Shown here piece after piece: positions 27,695 to 37,376 of a stretch of DNA of 50,716 nucleotides; positions within the stretch are counted from its first letter, which is position 1; every line of letters starts with the position of its first letter. The notes below the pieces were generated by a model. The model was given only the letters and a program-made list of their open reading frames with translations. It ran no database searches and was not told where the DNA came from. The stretch covers positions 1 through 50,716 of the forward strand of contig NZ_PJBP01000168.1 in the NCBI RefSeq assembly GCF_002836415.1. Direction: 5' to 3'. This DNA comes from Psychromonas sp. MB-3u-54. Lineage in GTDB: Bacteria; Pseudomonadota; Gammaproteobacteria; Enterobacterales; Psychromonadaceae. A program made the translations under genes and the position numbers.

Positions 27695-29168
27695 TAACGT
27701 TTTGAATAGGTTTTAGTTTTAGGTTTTTATTTATTTCTGTAATGCGATCTTTTCTTGGGGGAGATAATTCATTAAGGTACTCATCTATATTGACATCCCG
27801 ACACCTGTCAAAAGACTCAATAAAATCTTTTATTTCAGGGCATTGACGACCACCCAATAAGGTTGATATTTCAAAAGTGTTTTCAATAAAACTAAGGTTT
27901 TGCAAAATTTTTTTAGCTAAGGTAGATGGTGTGCCAGAATTAATCGTTGTTGGAAGAAAGTGATGTCCTTCGCTTAGGTATGTTAATCGAGATCTTTCTA
28001 AATCATTACAAATAAAACGGGAAGGGAATAAATTTAAAATATATAAAAGTGCTTCTGTTATCCCACCTTTTTCAATATTAAAAGCATTCGAAATAACGCG
28101 CTCTTGAAGGTTAATCTTAACCTGAGGTGATTGTTGAATATAATATTCTAATAGCTGGGATGCAGGCAACGTGAGCAAAGACTCTAAACACTGCTCTAAC
28201 TCACTTTTGTCTGTTTCACTAAAATATTTTATGTATTCAGCATCATCACATAGATCTGGGTCATTAATGAAACTATAGATACAATCACTAAATACTTTCT
28301 TAAACTCAAGAGCAAGTAGAGCTGGGCTAGCATCCCCGACATTAGTGTCATCTAATATCTCGAGTAACTCAGCAAAACCAATCGATATAGGCCCAATTGG
28401 TTGATTTAAATTGTTATGCCTGTCGATGATATGTCTATCAAGCAACCCAAGTAACAAATTAAAAATTCGATTCCTAATATCTGGTGAGTTTGGTAAGTTA
28501 TTTAGCTGAAGATAGCTTGAAAGTTGATCTAAAATTAAATCGTTAATCTCTTCAAGATCGCAACCCCCTCTGCCAGATGGGTACTGATAAACCGTAAAGT
28601 TAGCTACAGTGGACTGTTGGGCTGTCGAAATATATAGCCCAAGATCTTGAGCTATTTGGGCTCCAGTAAAATTAGGGTAGCTTTGTCTTAGGATAGCGGA
28701 TAATTTGGGGATCTGTGAAGCCGAAAGGGCTGTATTAACCGTTTTTTGTATCTTGCTATCAGCTTGCGTCGTTGCATCATCCCACTCAGATTTTATTGCT
28801 GTAATTTCAGTTAATGCATAGCTACCAGCTGTTTGACCATTTTGAAAAGTGATCTCTTTCCAAGTGTGTAAATAACCGAGAGTATTAACCAAGCGTTTTG
28901 CATGCAACTCTATAACTGTCGTTATTATTGCATTTGTATATTTACTTAAATACACTGAGTTATATGCTTTTACTTGATGTATTGATTCAACTAGACCATT
29001 AACTTTGATATCAAAATCTTCGTGGTTTTCAAAAATAATTTCATGTAAATCAAAGTTAGTATTAATATTAATTACTATTCCATTATTAATTAACTTTAAA
29101 GCGTAAAATAAACCGACCTTACCTTGATAATTAAACCCACTCCAAGTAGCAGATGCATCATGAGCCAT
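27675..29168 (-). CDS. DUF4297/Cap4-like nuclease effector of an ABC-3C/Lamassu-type system
   Basis: The N-terminus of this 497-residue protein reads ATWSGFNYQGKVGLFYALKL, then HEIIFENHEDFDIKVNG and SIHQVKAYNS. This is the arrangement of the restriction-endonuclease-like DUF4297 (Cap4) domain, with acidic residues at about 47-53 and QVK at 65-67 as the probable catalytic core. The remaining 400 residues are a helical C-terminal region typical of ABC-3C effectors. It is the first gene of the three, like LmuA, and would cut DNA when released. The 10-bp repeat ACCTATAATT is stacked directly before the start codon. It appears complete. Confidence 0.78.
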   Translation of the reverse strand: MAHDASATWSGFNYQGKVGLFYALKLINNGIVININTNFDLHEIIFENHEDFDIKVNGLVESIHQVKAYNSVYLSKYTNAIITTVIELHAKRLVNTLGYLHTWKEITFQNGQTAGSYALTEITAIKSEWDDATTQADSKIQKTVNTALSASQIPKLSAILRQSYPNFTGAQIAQDLGLYISTAQQSTVANFTVYQYPSGRGGCDLEEINDLILDQLSSYLQLNNLPNSPDIRNRIFNLLLGLLDRHIIDRHNNLNQPIGPISIGFAELLEILDDTNVGDASPALLALEFKKVFSDCIYSFINDPDLCDDAEYIKYFSETDKSELEQCLESLLTLPASQLLEYYIQQSPQVKINLQERVISNAFNIEKGGITEALLYILNLFPSRFICNDLERSRLTYLSEGHHFLPTTINSGTPSTLAKKILQNLSFIENTFEISTLLGGRQCPEIKDFIESFDRCRDVNIDEYLNELSPPRKDRITEINKNLKLKPIQNVIGEIND

Positions 29169-29197
29169 ACCTATAATTACCTATAATTACCTATAAT
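29169..29197. repeat. Three 10-bp tandem repeats at the effector gene start
   Basis: ACCTATAATT is repeated at 29169, 29179 and 29189 (the last differs in its final base), immediately upstream of the ATG at 29168 on the minus strand. The repeats provide the only, weak, ribosome-site candidate (ATAGGT). Copy-number slippage here would alter the leader length of the nuclease gene. Confidence 0.85.
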
Positions 29198-29455
29198 CAA
29201 ATATAATCCATTCATACTACATAATTTTGATATTTATTATCTGCTTGAGATCATAAGCGTCAGTAAACTCGAAATTTTTAATTTAAATATTTAAAATATT
29301 TGTTGTGACTGAGTAAAATTTACCACAATTATAACTCGCTTGGGAGAAACCGAGAGTAAGTAAGTTTTCTCGAACAGGTAAGTAAAGACGGCAAAGCGCT
29401 CTTTGTAAGATAGGTCACATCGTAGAAGCGTAACTGATAGATTATATTTAGACTA

Positions 29456-30025
29456 CTACACTTTATTCCAATGCCTTTTTATCGTCGCAATCCCCAGTCC
29501 TAATGCTTCAGCTGCTTTTGATTGAGATAAGCCCTCAGTTTTCTTTGTTTGAACTGAATGCGTTGTGGCGTGGGCTTCTGGTCTGCCCAGCTTTTTGCCT
29601 TGAGCTTTAGCTCGTTCAAGTCCTTCTTTTGTTCGCTCTCTGATTCGGTTTCTCTCGAATTCAGCAAAGGCCGAAAACATTTGCAACATCAACTTACCCT
29701 CAGCACTGGAAAGATCTGCTACGGGGAGATCAAGGCAAGCAATCTTAATGCCTTTATCCGTAAGCATGTTGATGGTGTTTTGTACGTCTATGTTATCTCG
29801 GCCTAAACGGTCTAGCTTTAAGACAACCAACATATCGCCACTTTCTATCTGGTGATTGATTAGCATCTTAAATTTATCCCGCTTCATTGCTTCAACAGAA
29901 CCTGAAACCGTTTCGCTGATAACACGCGAATCATTCACCTCATATCCTTTCTGGCGGATAGCAATAATTTGATTCTCAGTTGTTTGTTCTGTTGTGGAAA
30001 CACGACAATAGGAAAATATACGCAT
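29456..30025 (-). CDS. Serine recombinase, resolvase/invertase family
   Basis: The 189-residue product has the full resolvase layout. The catalytic Ser is in YCRVSTTEQT (about residue 9), VLKLDRLGRD (about 69-78) and FAEFERNRIRERTKEGLERA carry catalytic and hinge residues, and a Hin-type helix-turn-helix ends it (LSQSKAAEALGLGIATIKRH). The family resolves cointegrates or inverts segments. The size suits a small resolvase rather than a large integrase. A cluster of GGTATCA motifs immediately upstream could be its res site. It lies between the defence operon and the second tyrosine recombinase, on the same strand. Confidence 0.92.
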   Translation of the reverse strand: MRIFSYCRVSTTEQTTENQIIAIRQKGYEVNDSRVISETVSGSVEAMKRDKFKMLINHQIESGDMLVVLKLDRLGRDNIDVQNTINMLTDKGIKIACLDLPVADLSSAEGKLMLQMFSAFAEFERNRIRERTKEGLERAKAQGKKLGRPEAHATTHSVQTKKTEGLSQSKAAEALGLGIATIKRHWNKV

Positions 30026-30046
30026 TGGTCACTCACTCTTATATAA

Positions 30047-30172
30047 GGTATCAAATATGGGGGTATCATATAATTAAAGCATCATAAAGTCCAAACCCTA
30101 CTTTTTTGATACCATTTTTTAATATGGCTAACTGGTATCAATATACGACTGTTTTTTGATACCAGTTTTTAA
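30047..30172. promoter_or_regulatory. Cluster of GGTATCA motifs, candidate res or recombinase-binding site
   Basis: GGTATCAA occurs at 30047-30054 and 30134-30141, GGTATCAT at 30062-30069, and the inverse TTGATACC at 30106-30113 and 30156-30163. The last two are embedded in longer 20-bp direct repeats spaced 50 bp apart, and 30106-30113 pairs with 30134-30141 as an inverted repeat. It fills the gap between the serine recombinase and tyrosine recombinase genes. Confidence 0.65.
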
Positions 30173-30182
30173 AGAAAGAAAT

Positions 30183-31274
30183 TTACTTGTTAAGCATTTT
30201 CATCATGGTCTGCTCAATCAATGCTTCCATCTCTGGTGTAGCTTCAGATTTAGGCTGAGCCAAGCTCTTTAATAACTCAGCCTGCCGATAATCAGTCACA
30301 TCACCATAGCTATAAAAAGTGGTTAATACCCCTTCGTGCCCTAAATTCTGACTCCATGCTTTAAATGCTTCTGCATTACAACAAAGCTTCTCACCTAGTC
30401 GTACTAATGTGTTACGAAAACTGTGTGGGTTGTAATAGGGTAAATCAGCCGCTTTAAACCCTTCCTTAAAAATTCGACGTATAGAGCCTGCCGTAGTCCA
30501 ATGCTCCCTAAGTAACCCCATAGGTTCAAACTTGTGGCTTGGACTATTCCTCACCCTCGTTTTTGGAAAAAGTGGATCATCGGGGCCAAAAGATAACTCC
30601 GCAGTCAAATGGTTAACCCAGTCCGAAAATATTTTTACAGGTAGCTCTCCCACAGGGAAAAAATAAGTCGTAAACGTTTTACTGAATTTTGTATTCACCT
30701 CTCGCGCATCTTGATACAGGCTTTGCTCTGCAATACAGATATGCTTTAGTTTTAATGACGCTACAGCGCTATCTCTCGCGCCTGTTAGCAAAGTAAAAGC
30801 CACCAGCGCCCGATCCCTCATTTCAATACTTGTCATGCATGGCATTGCCTCAAGAACCTGAACAACTTGATCTATTGTTGGTACTGGTTTTTTACGTTTA
30901 GTATTTGCAATCCGCGCATCTTTTTCCGATAAATTGAAATACTCCATATCGTTATAGTTCATGCGGGAACGATAGCCACTTTGCAGGGCAAGCCACTGGA
31001 AAAATACTTTCAGGTGACGAAGTGTTGTATTCAATGTCGCTTTACTCAACGGCTGATCCGTCACTACGTTTTTTTGCCCCATCAAATTCTTTTTAAAACC
31101 GACAGCTTGCTGGCAATGAAACTGCTTAAAATCTTTGTATTTTGTGTACTCCTCAAAGCGATTGATTGCCTTTGTTACACCATCAACTGAGGCATCACTT
31201 TGTCGCTTCGCTTCTTTCAAAAAGACACAGTAATTACGGATAGCTCTGACGTTATTTGTGTTGCGTTTTTTCAT
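30183..31274 (-). CDS. Tyrosine recombinase/phage integrase family protein
   Basis: The roughly 363-residue enzyme has an N-terminal SAM-like core-binding domain (about 10-120) and a C-terminal catalytic domain. The tetrad is visible as TGARDSAVASLKLKHI (Arg), HSFRNTLVRLG (His and Arg), LGHEG (His) and FYSYGDV (Tyr). I place the start at the ATG at 31274, with AAGAAAGAG upstream, rather than an upstream TTG at 31301. It follows the HTH/zinc-ribbon gene closely in the AlpA operon. It is unlike the P4-type integrase at the island's right end, so the island carries two distinct tyrosine recombinases. Its site is unknown. Confidence 0.88.
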   Translation of the reverse strand: MKKRNTNNVRAIRNYCVFLKEAKRQSDASVDGVTKAINRFEEYTKYKDFKQFHCQQAVGFKKNLMGQKNVVTDQPLSKATLNTTLRHLKVFFQWLALQSGYRSRMNYNDMEYFNLSEKDARIANTKRKKPVPTIDQVVQVLEAMPCMTSIEMRDRALVAFTLLTGARDSAVASLKLKHICIAEQSLYQDAREVNTKFSKTFTTYFFPVGELPVKIFSDWVNHLTAELSFGPDDPLFPKTRVRNSPSHKFEPMGLLREHWTTAGSIRRIFKEGFKAADLPYYNPHSFRNTLVRLGEKLCCNAEAFKAWSQNLGHEGVLTTFYSYGDVTDYRQAELLKSLAQPKSEATPEMEALIEQTMMKMLNK

Positions 31275-31313
31275 AATCTTAATACTCTTTCTTAGGTGCA
31301 ATCTAGGAGGGGG

Positions 31314-31754
31314 TTACCCCTCATACTTATGTGTTTTTGTGCTAACGGTACTTTCCATAAACAATTCTCTTTGGATTGCATCTAACCGCCTCCAGCTGAA
31401 GTACTTATTAACCTTTGAATCACACACACTGCACATAGCAAACACGCGACCAATACCACTTGGTTGCTGAGAAAATTTAATTTTTTGTAAGTCAGGCTTT
31501 CGCGGAATTCGACACCGAAAACAGTAGATTTCTGAAAGCTTGCATTTAAACTTATTTCCTTTTCTCTGCTTACGAATAAAGATTTTTAAATCTGTACCTA
31601 AGATAAGCAGTGGACGAATATCATCAAAAATAGGCAGTCCTTTCTTAATCCAATTACGCACCGTTCTTTTGTGGACACCATATAACTCCGCAACTTCTTG
31701 CACCGTATAACTACGATGGATTTTGCACTTGTTATGGTTATGATTTCGTTTCAT
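31314..31754 (-). CDS. Small HTH and zinc-ribbon protein of the AlpA/integrase module
   Basis: The 146-residue product starts with a MerR-like helix-turn-helix (YTVQEVAELYGVHKRTVRNW, about residues 16-35). It then has two CxxC pairs (YCFRC near 78 and MCSVC near 107) that could form a zinc ribbon. Its start overlaps the alpA stop by 4 bp (ATGA arrangement), and it is followed by the second tyrosine recombinase. This suggests an accessory DNA-binding factor, such as an excisionase-like helper, for that recombinase. I do not recognise a named family. Confidence 0.62.
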   Translation of the reverse strand: MKRNHNHNKCKIHRSYTVQEVAELYGVHKRTVRNWIKKGLPIFDDIRPLLILGTDLKIFIRKQRKGNKFKCKLSEIYCFRCRIPRKPDLQKIKFSQQPSGIGRVFAMCSVCDSKVNKYFSWRRLDAIQRELFMESTVSTKTHKYEG

Positions 31755-31954
31755 AGCGCCCTACCTTTGCTTGTCGCGATACACTGTTCAAGCCATGCAT
31801 TTATATCGCTTTCAAGCCAACCGATAGCTCGGCTACCGTTACCTAATGAAATACTTTGGGGAAACTCACCATTGCTCATACGTAAATAAATACTGCTACG
31901 TGACAAACCAGTTTTGTTTTTTACTTCTGGTAAGCGAATGAATTTTTTAGACAT
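31751..31954 (-). CDS. alpA: AlpA family regulator
   Basis: The 67-residue protein matches AlpA/HTH_17: FIRLPEVKNKTGLSRSSIYL forms the helix-turn-helix, followed by the typical FPQSISLGNGSRAIGWLESDI and NAWLE. AlpA proteins of P4-like elements act as transcriptional activators or excisionases controlling island excision. A perfect 12-bp inverted repeat starts 9 bases upstream of its ATG, a probable autoregulatory or activator site. It heads a short operon with the HTH/zinc-ribbon and second integrase genes. Confidence 0.9.
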   Translation of the reverse strand: MSKKFIRLPEVKNKTGLSRSSIYLRMSNGEFPQSISLGNGSRAIGWLESDINAWLEQCIATSKGRAL

Positions 31955-31962
31955 GTTAAAAC

Positions 31963-31992
31963 CTCTTAATCGTTTATGGGAACGATTAAGAG
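31963..31992. promoter_or_regulatory. Perfect inverted repeat upstream of alpA
   Basis: CTCTTAATCGTT at 31963-31974 and AACGATTAAGAG at 31981-31992 are perfect 12-bp arms around TATGGG. It lies within 40 bases of the alpA start. It lacks a T tract and is more likely an operator than a terminator. Confidence 0.72.
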
Positions 31993-32018
31993 ATTATTGA
32001 TTTTGAAGGCTTACAATT

Positions 32019-32048
32019 CCAATTGGGGAAATAAACTCCCAATTGGGG
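32019..32048. repeat. Direct repeat of CCAATTGGGG, possible hairpin
   Basis: CCAATTGGGG occurs at 32019-32028 and 32039-32048, exactly 20 bp apart. Each is nearly palindromic, and AATAAAC/GTTTATT arms surround the second copy. It lies 5 bases past the stop of the upstream island gene. It could be a weak terminator or a protein-binding site. Confidence 0.6.
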
Positions 32049-32052
32049 TTTA

Positions 32053-32928
32053 TTATTTTTTCTTTAACTCAATCGTATCTCTTAGATATGGCAAAAGATC
32101 TCTAATTGTTTGTTCAGATATAGGGGTATTATTTGATTCCGTTGCTCTTCGAATCTTTCCTGTAACACCTCGTTCATTAAGGTCAAAATTAGCTTTTTTT
32201 AACATAGAACCAAATAAGAGTAACAATGTAGTGCGTTCTTTATCATGCAACGGTTTATCTTCTTGCGGTGAATCTTCTAGCGATTGAATAAAACGTGTAA
32301 CTTCCTTTACTCTCACAACCAGAATATAATCTCGTTCATCCAACCTACTTGCTGGATAAGCTAGGGCGCAATCAGCTATTTTAGGTTTCAAGCCATTTAC
32401 TGTTAGGTTATTGTGCTGCTCTCTATATTGCGCCATAGTTAAAAGTAATTGTAACTGATAGGTATCCTCAGCTCCTTTAACATAAACACTCAAAGCTTCA
32501 GGTACCTTAACTTCAATATCTGATGATATTTCTTGCTGATATAGTTGCTTAATACTAAATTTTTCAGTGCCAATCATCGATAAATCCCACACTCCAGATA
32601 GAGAGACCACCTGCTCTTCTATGTTTTCAACCCAACAATCCCTTGATATTGGATGTTTCGCATTAATTGGAACATTAAAATATCCACCTTCAGGAATATT
32701 TGGTAAATTTTTAGGAAACACTTTCTTATACTTAATATCTTCTTTTTTAATAAAAGTTACTTTTTTAGCTTTTACAATATTTTCAAAATTAACAGACAAT
32801 ACTAAGTCTCCACTCAATGCAAATTCATATATATTGGCTAATGTGAAGGGCTCACTAAGCACATTAGAAATATGAATCACGGCTTGATCAAGTGTTAACC
32901 ATTCTTTTTTTTTAAATAGTTTGCTCAT
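32053..32928 (-). CDS. Island-associated hypothetical protein next to the integrase
   Basis: This 291-residue protein has a recognisable opening pattern (EWLTLDQAVIHISNVLSEPF, then IYEFALSGDLVLSVNFEN), resembling proteins commonly found beside P4-type integrases in marine gammaproteobacteria. Its N-terminal part may be a small DNA-binding helical domain, and the C-terminal part (about 215-285, NERGVTGKIRRATESNNTPI) resembles a second helical motif. It is directly downstream of the integrase gene (18 bp), likely co-transcribed. The function is not known to me. Confidence 0.6.
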   Translation of the reverse strand: MSKLFKKKEWLTLDQAVIHISNVLSEPFTLANIYEFALSGDLVLSVNFENIVKAKKVTFIKKEDIKYKKVFPKNLPNIPEGGYFNVPINAKHPISRDCWVENIEEQVVSLSGVWDLSMIGTEKFSIKQLYQQEISSDIEVKVPEALSVYVKGAEDTYQLQLLLTMAQYREQHNNLTVNGLKPKIADCALAYPASRLDERDYILVVRVKEVTRFIQSLEDSPQEDKPLHDKERTTLLLLFGSMLKKANFDLNERGVTGKIRRATESNNTPISEQTIRDLLPYLRDTIELKKK

Positions 32929-32946
32929 TATTATTACGTACCTTTG

Positions 32947-34149
32947 TTAATCCATATCAGACAATTCATCGAGATAATTAGCCCATTCCTGCATTAATCT
33001 TTTTCTTTCTGTTAGATACATCGAACGGTTATAAGCTCTTGATGTGGCGGTTCCTGTCAAATGAGCAAGCTGTACTTCAATCACATCATGATCCCACCCT
33101 TTTTCATGCAAGATGGTAGATGCGGTACTTCTAAAGCCATGAGCAGACATGACATCAGCGGGATAACCTAAATCACGCAAACGATTAGTTAATACATTTT
33201 TACTCATCGGTTTACTGCTGTCTCTTTGATTTGGAAATACAAGTTTAGAGTAACCCGTCACTGCTTTAACTTCTCTTAGGTGCTGGGCAACTTGTTTTGA
33301 CATTGGTATTAAATGTTCTCGATCCCGCTTCATTTCTGCGGCTGGTATTCTAATTAAAAGGTCGTCAAAATCGATATATTCCCACTTTAAGTTTCTTATT
33401 TCTATAGGCCTTAAAAACACTCTAGGTATTAGTTTCAGCGCTTCTACGGTGCAATAATTTCCTGATTGTGTTGTATCTATATCTTTAATTAATTGAGCAA
33501 GTTCATCAGCCTTAACTATTGCTGCCCTATGTTTAACTTTTGGCAATGGCTTTAATATATCGCCCAACGGAAGTCCTTGAGCTGGGTTACTTCGCGTTAA
33601 TCTATGCGCCAGCGCATAACCAAACACTCGATTTATTACCGCTAATATATTAGGTGCTTTTTTAAGTGCACCCGCAGCTTCAATGGCTAACATTAATTCC
33701 GTAATGTGCCCTGCATCGATATCCTCAATATGGAGATTACTTATATATTTAGAGTCCACCAGCAACCAGCGTTTAATTCTAGCGGCATGATCTTCTGACC
33801 AAGAGTCTTTTTGTTGTTCCCACCACTTCAGGGCAATGGTTCCGAATAGCTTATCTTTAGACGTTGTTTTTGTGCGCTTTCTTTCTCTTCTTTCATCCAT
33901 CGGGTTAATACCGTGAATTAAAGAGGCTCTTGCTTCTTCTGCTAATTTACGTGCTTCACTTAGGGATATAGAGGGGTACTTTCCCAAAGCCATTTCCTGA
34001 TACTTACCGGCATGCCTAAATCTCAGTCGCCAAAGCTTAGAACCGCCTTTTTTAACCAGCAAAAACAAGTTGTTACCATCTGATCGCTTAATCTGCACTT
34101 TACCATCAGGGCAGGTTATATTCTTAACTCCTTGTGTTGTTAATACCAT
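32947..34149 (-). CDS. P4-type tyrosine integrase of the groEL island
   Basis: The 400-residue integrase has the DUF4102 arm-binding domain at the N-terminus (KLWRLRFRHAGKYQEMALGK, about residues 38-57), a SAM-like core-binding domain, and a catalytic domain. Visible catalytic residues are Arg in RPIEIRNLKW, His and Arg in HGFRSTASTIL, His in VQLAHLTG and Tyr in RAYNRSMY. Its start lies 217 bp from the attR core, the standard arrangement for islands integrating at a gene 3' end. It is transcribed in the same direction as groESL, so read-through from the heat-shock operon could reach it if the terminator at 34301-34333 leaks. The frame is intact. Confidence 0.94.
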   Translation of the reverse strand: MVLTTQGVKNITCPDGKVQIKRSDGNNLFLLVKKGGSKLWRLRFRHAGKYQEMALGKYPSISLSEARKLAEEARASLIHGINPMDERRERKRTKTTSKDKLFGTIALKWWEQQKDSWSEDHAARIKRWLLVDSKYISNLHIEDIDAGHITELMLAIEAAGALKKAPNILAVINRVFGYALAHRLTRSNPAQGLPLGDILKPLPKVKHRAAIVKADELAQLIKDIDTTQSGNYCTVEALKLIPRVFLRPIEIRNLKWEYIDFDDLLIRIPAAEMKRDREHLIPMSKQVAQHLREVKAVTGYSKLVFPNQRDSSKPMSKNVLTNRLRDLGYPADVMSAHGFRSTASTILHEKGWDHDVIEVQLAHLTGTATSRAYNRSMYLTERKRLMQEWANYLDELSDMD

Positions 34150-34173
34150 TAAAAGCTCCTAAGTTGGCTCATG

Positions 34174-34244
34174 ATGAGGGGTACTTATAAGTAAAACTCT
34201 CAATTTAAAGCAATTAAAAAAGAGTGATACCCCTCATTGATACC
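34174..34244. promoter_or_regulatory. Candidate integrase arm-type sites at the right island end
   Basis: GATACCCC at 34226-34233 is followed 5 bases later by GATACC, and a related GAGGGGTAC lies near 34176-34184. A matching pair (GATACCCC at 15403-15410, ATACCCC at 15416-15422) sits just inside the left end. Paired copies near both ends, close to the core, fit arm sites for the P4-type integrase. One extra GATACCCC outside the island at 15186 weakens the argument. Confidence 0.5.
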
Positions 34245-34300
34245 TAATTATTATGGGAAGTAGTGGGATATTATGGAACACTTTAGGAAGTGAAGTCAAT

Positions 34301-34333
34301 AAAAAAGCCCGTAAACACTGGGCTTACGGGCTT
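34301..34333 (-). terminator. Present groEL terminator, supplied by the island
   Basis: On the minus strand AAGCCCGTAAGCCCAGTGTT pairs back to ACGGGCTT and is followed by a TTTTTT run. The hairpin begins 33 bp after the groEL stop. It imitates the ancestral terminator at 15259-15292 but is not a copy of it. Confidence 0.85.
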
Positions 34334-34365
34334 TACTAGGATGTTCTAGTATGAGGGGAGTATGA

Positions 34366-36018
<1,653 letters not shown>

Positions 36019-36074
36019 TTAAATCTTTAATATTGAGAGTCTTACTTTTCGATCTTTAAAAAAGCAGATAGGCG

Positions 36075-36365
36075 TTATTCAACGACAGCAAGGATATCGT
36101 TTTCACTTAAAATAAGGACTTCTTCGCCTTCAATTTTTTCTGTTTTTAAGCCGTAACCTTCACTAAAAATAACAATATCTCCCACTTTCACGTCAAGAGG
36201 TTTAATTTCACCGTTATCTAAAATACGGCCTTTACCAACAGCAAGGACTTCACCACGTGTCGATTTTTCAGCTGCGCTGCCTGTTAAGACAATACCACCA
36301 GCTGATTTAGTTTCTTTTTCAGTACGCTTTAAAATAACTCGATCATGTAATGGACGAATAGTCAT
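36075..36365 (-). CDS. groES: Co-chaperonin GroES (10 kDa)
   Basis: The 96-residue protein begins [20 protein letters not shown] and contains the mobile-loop segment [20 protein letters not shown] and [15 protein letters not shown], all typical of GroES. It forms the heptameric lid of GroEL. The ATG at 36365 has TGAGGA upstream. It is the first gene of the groESL operon, and the sigma-32 promoter lies 41-69 bp upstream. Confidence 0.99.
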   Translation of the reverse strand: MTIRPLHDRVILKRTEKETKSAGGIVLTGSAAEKSTRGEVLAVGKGRILDNGEIKPLDVKVGDIVIFSEGYGLKTEKIEGEEVLILSENDILAVVE

Positions 36366-36405
36366 GTTTTTTCCTCAAGGGTAATAGATACTTGTACGTG
36401 GTTTA

Positions 36406-36434
36406 TAGATGGTGCTTAAAAATCAGTTTTCAAG
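36406..36434 (-). promoter_or_regulatory. Sigma-32 heat-shock promoter of groESL
   Basis: On the minus strand CTTGAA (36434-36429) is separated by 14 bp from CACCATCTA (36414-36406). The sigma-32 consensus is CTTGAA, 13-15 bp, CCCCATnTA, so the only deviation in these boxes is A for C at the second -10 base. The position fits a short leader before groES. Confidence 0.85.
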
Positions 36435-36465
36435 TAAAAAGGATAAAAAATAATTTTTTGCAAAA

Positions 36466-36486
36466 CACTGCCTTAAAATGGCAGTG
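36466..36486 (-). terminator. Hairpin between the 81-residue gene and groESL
   Basis: CACTGCC and GGCAGTG form a 7-bp perfect stem with a 7-base loop. On the minus strand it is followed by TTTTGCAAAAAATT. It lies about 140 bases past the upstream minus-strand gene and just before the groESL promoter, so it probably insulates the two. Confidence 0.6.
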
Positions 36487-36625
36487 CTTAATATAAACCA
36501 GCTACTGAAGATGCAAGATTCTGCAAATCGGGAAGAGACATCTGAAAGTTAATGTTTAGTCATTCTAAATCAATGCATTAAATGCTGAGCAGGGTGATGT
36601 CGAGCCTACTCTGCGTTATAACCGG

Positions 36626-36871
36626 TTAAAGGCTTGAAACTTTAGGCTGTGATAATTCATTAATGATGCGGTTGATTTCACTGACCGTTACCAGAAAATT
36701 TTTATCGTTTTTTTGATGTTGGTAAGCTGCAACTTTGCCTTCAATAACCCTTAATCGGCCCAAGCCAACAATAAATATACGACCGTTAAAAAACGCTCGG
36801 ACAAACTTGGCAATTTTGCGTGGTTGGTATTTTTTAAACGTTCGTAATGTAATAGATTTCTTGATATTCAC
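36626..36871 (-). CDS. Small basic conserved-looking hypothetical protein
   Basis: The 81-residue, strongly basic protein (TLRTFKKYQPRKIAKFVRAFFNGRIF begins after the first six residues) has no family that I recognise. The basic N-terminal half suggests nucleic-acid or membrane-surface binding. The start is GTG at 36871 with AGGGG about 6 bases upstream. It lies between fxsA and groESL on the same strand and has its own downstream hairpin. Confidence 0.55.
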   Translation of the reverse strand: MNIKKSITLRTFKKYQPRKIAKFVRAFFNGRIFIVGLGRLRVIEGKVAAYQHQKNDKNFLVTVSEINRIINELSQPKVSSL

Positions 36872-37020
36872 TTTTGACCCCTGTTAAGTTCCATTTATAA
36901 AGTCTTGCTCTTTTATTTTATCATTATTTTATATTAGCTTGACAATAAAAGGCGAACAATAAGATATTAGCAAGCCACGATAATTTTATGACTTAGATCT
37001 CTTTTACAGACATTTACTTA

Positions 37021-37376
37021 ATAAAAATTTAACCTGCGGATGCTTATCTGCTATTGGTCTTTATTCTCGTCTTTACGTTCAAATTCACCTTCGATTATAT
37101 TTCCATCCGCTTTTTTATCACCAAAAGTTGAGCGGCTTGATGACTGGGAAAATCCACCGGACATTGTTGGATTTAATTTAACATTTGCTTAATAAAAATT
37201 TAACCTGCAGATACTTATCTGTTACTGGTCTTTATTATCGTCTTTACGTTCAAATTCACCTTCGATGATATTTCCATCCGCCCTTTTGTTTTTAACATCA
37301 TCACCAAAAGTTGAGCGGCTTGATGACGGGGAAAATCCACCGGACATTGTTGGATTTAATTTAACATTAGCCAATA
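37021..37376. repeat. Tandem duplication of the fxsA 3' end
   Basis: Positions 37021-37191 and 37192-about 37376 are near-identical copies of the fxsA C-terminal coding region and downstream bases. The downstream copy keeps an open frame on the minus strand, including GNIIEGEFERKDENKDQ and a TAG stop. It differs from the gene by a few substitutions and lacks 12 bases (four codons) present in the gene. It has no start codon and is a detached gene tail. Confidence 0.92.

Noticed and set aside
15352-34365. Prophage
   Set aside because: No capsid, tail, terminase, lysis or replication genes were seen; contents fit an integrative defence island or satellite.
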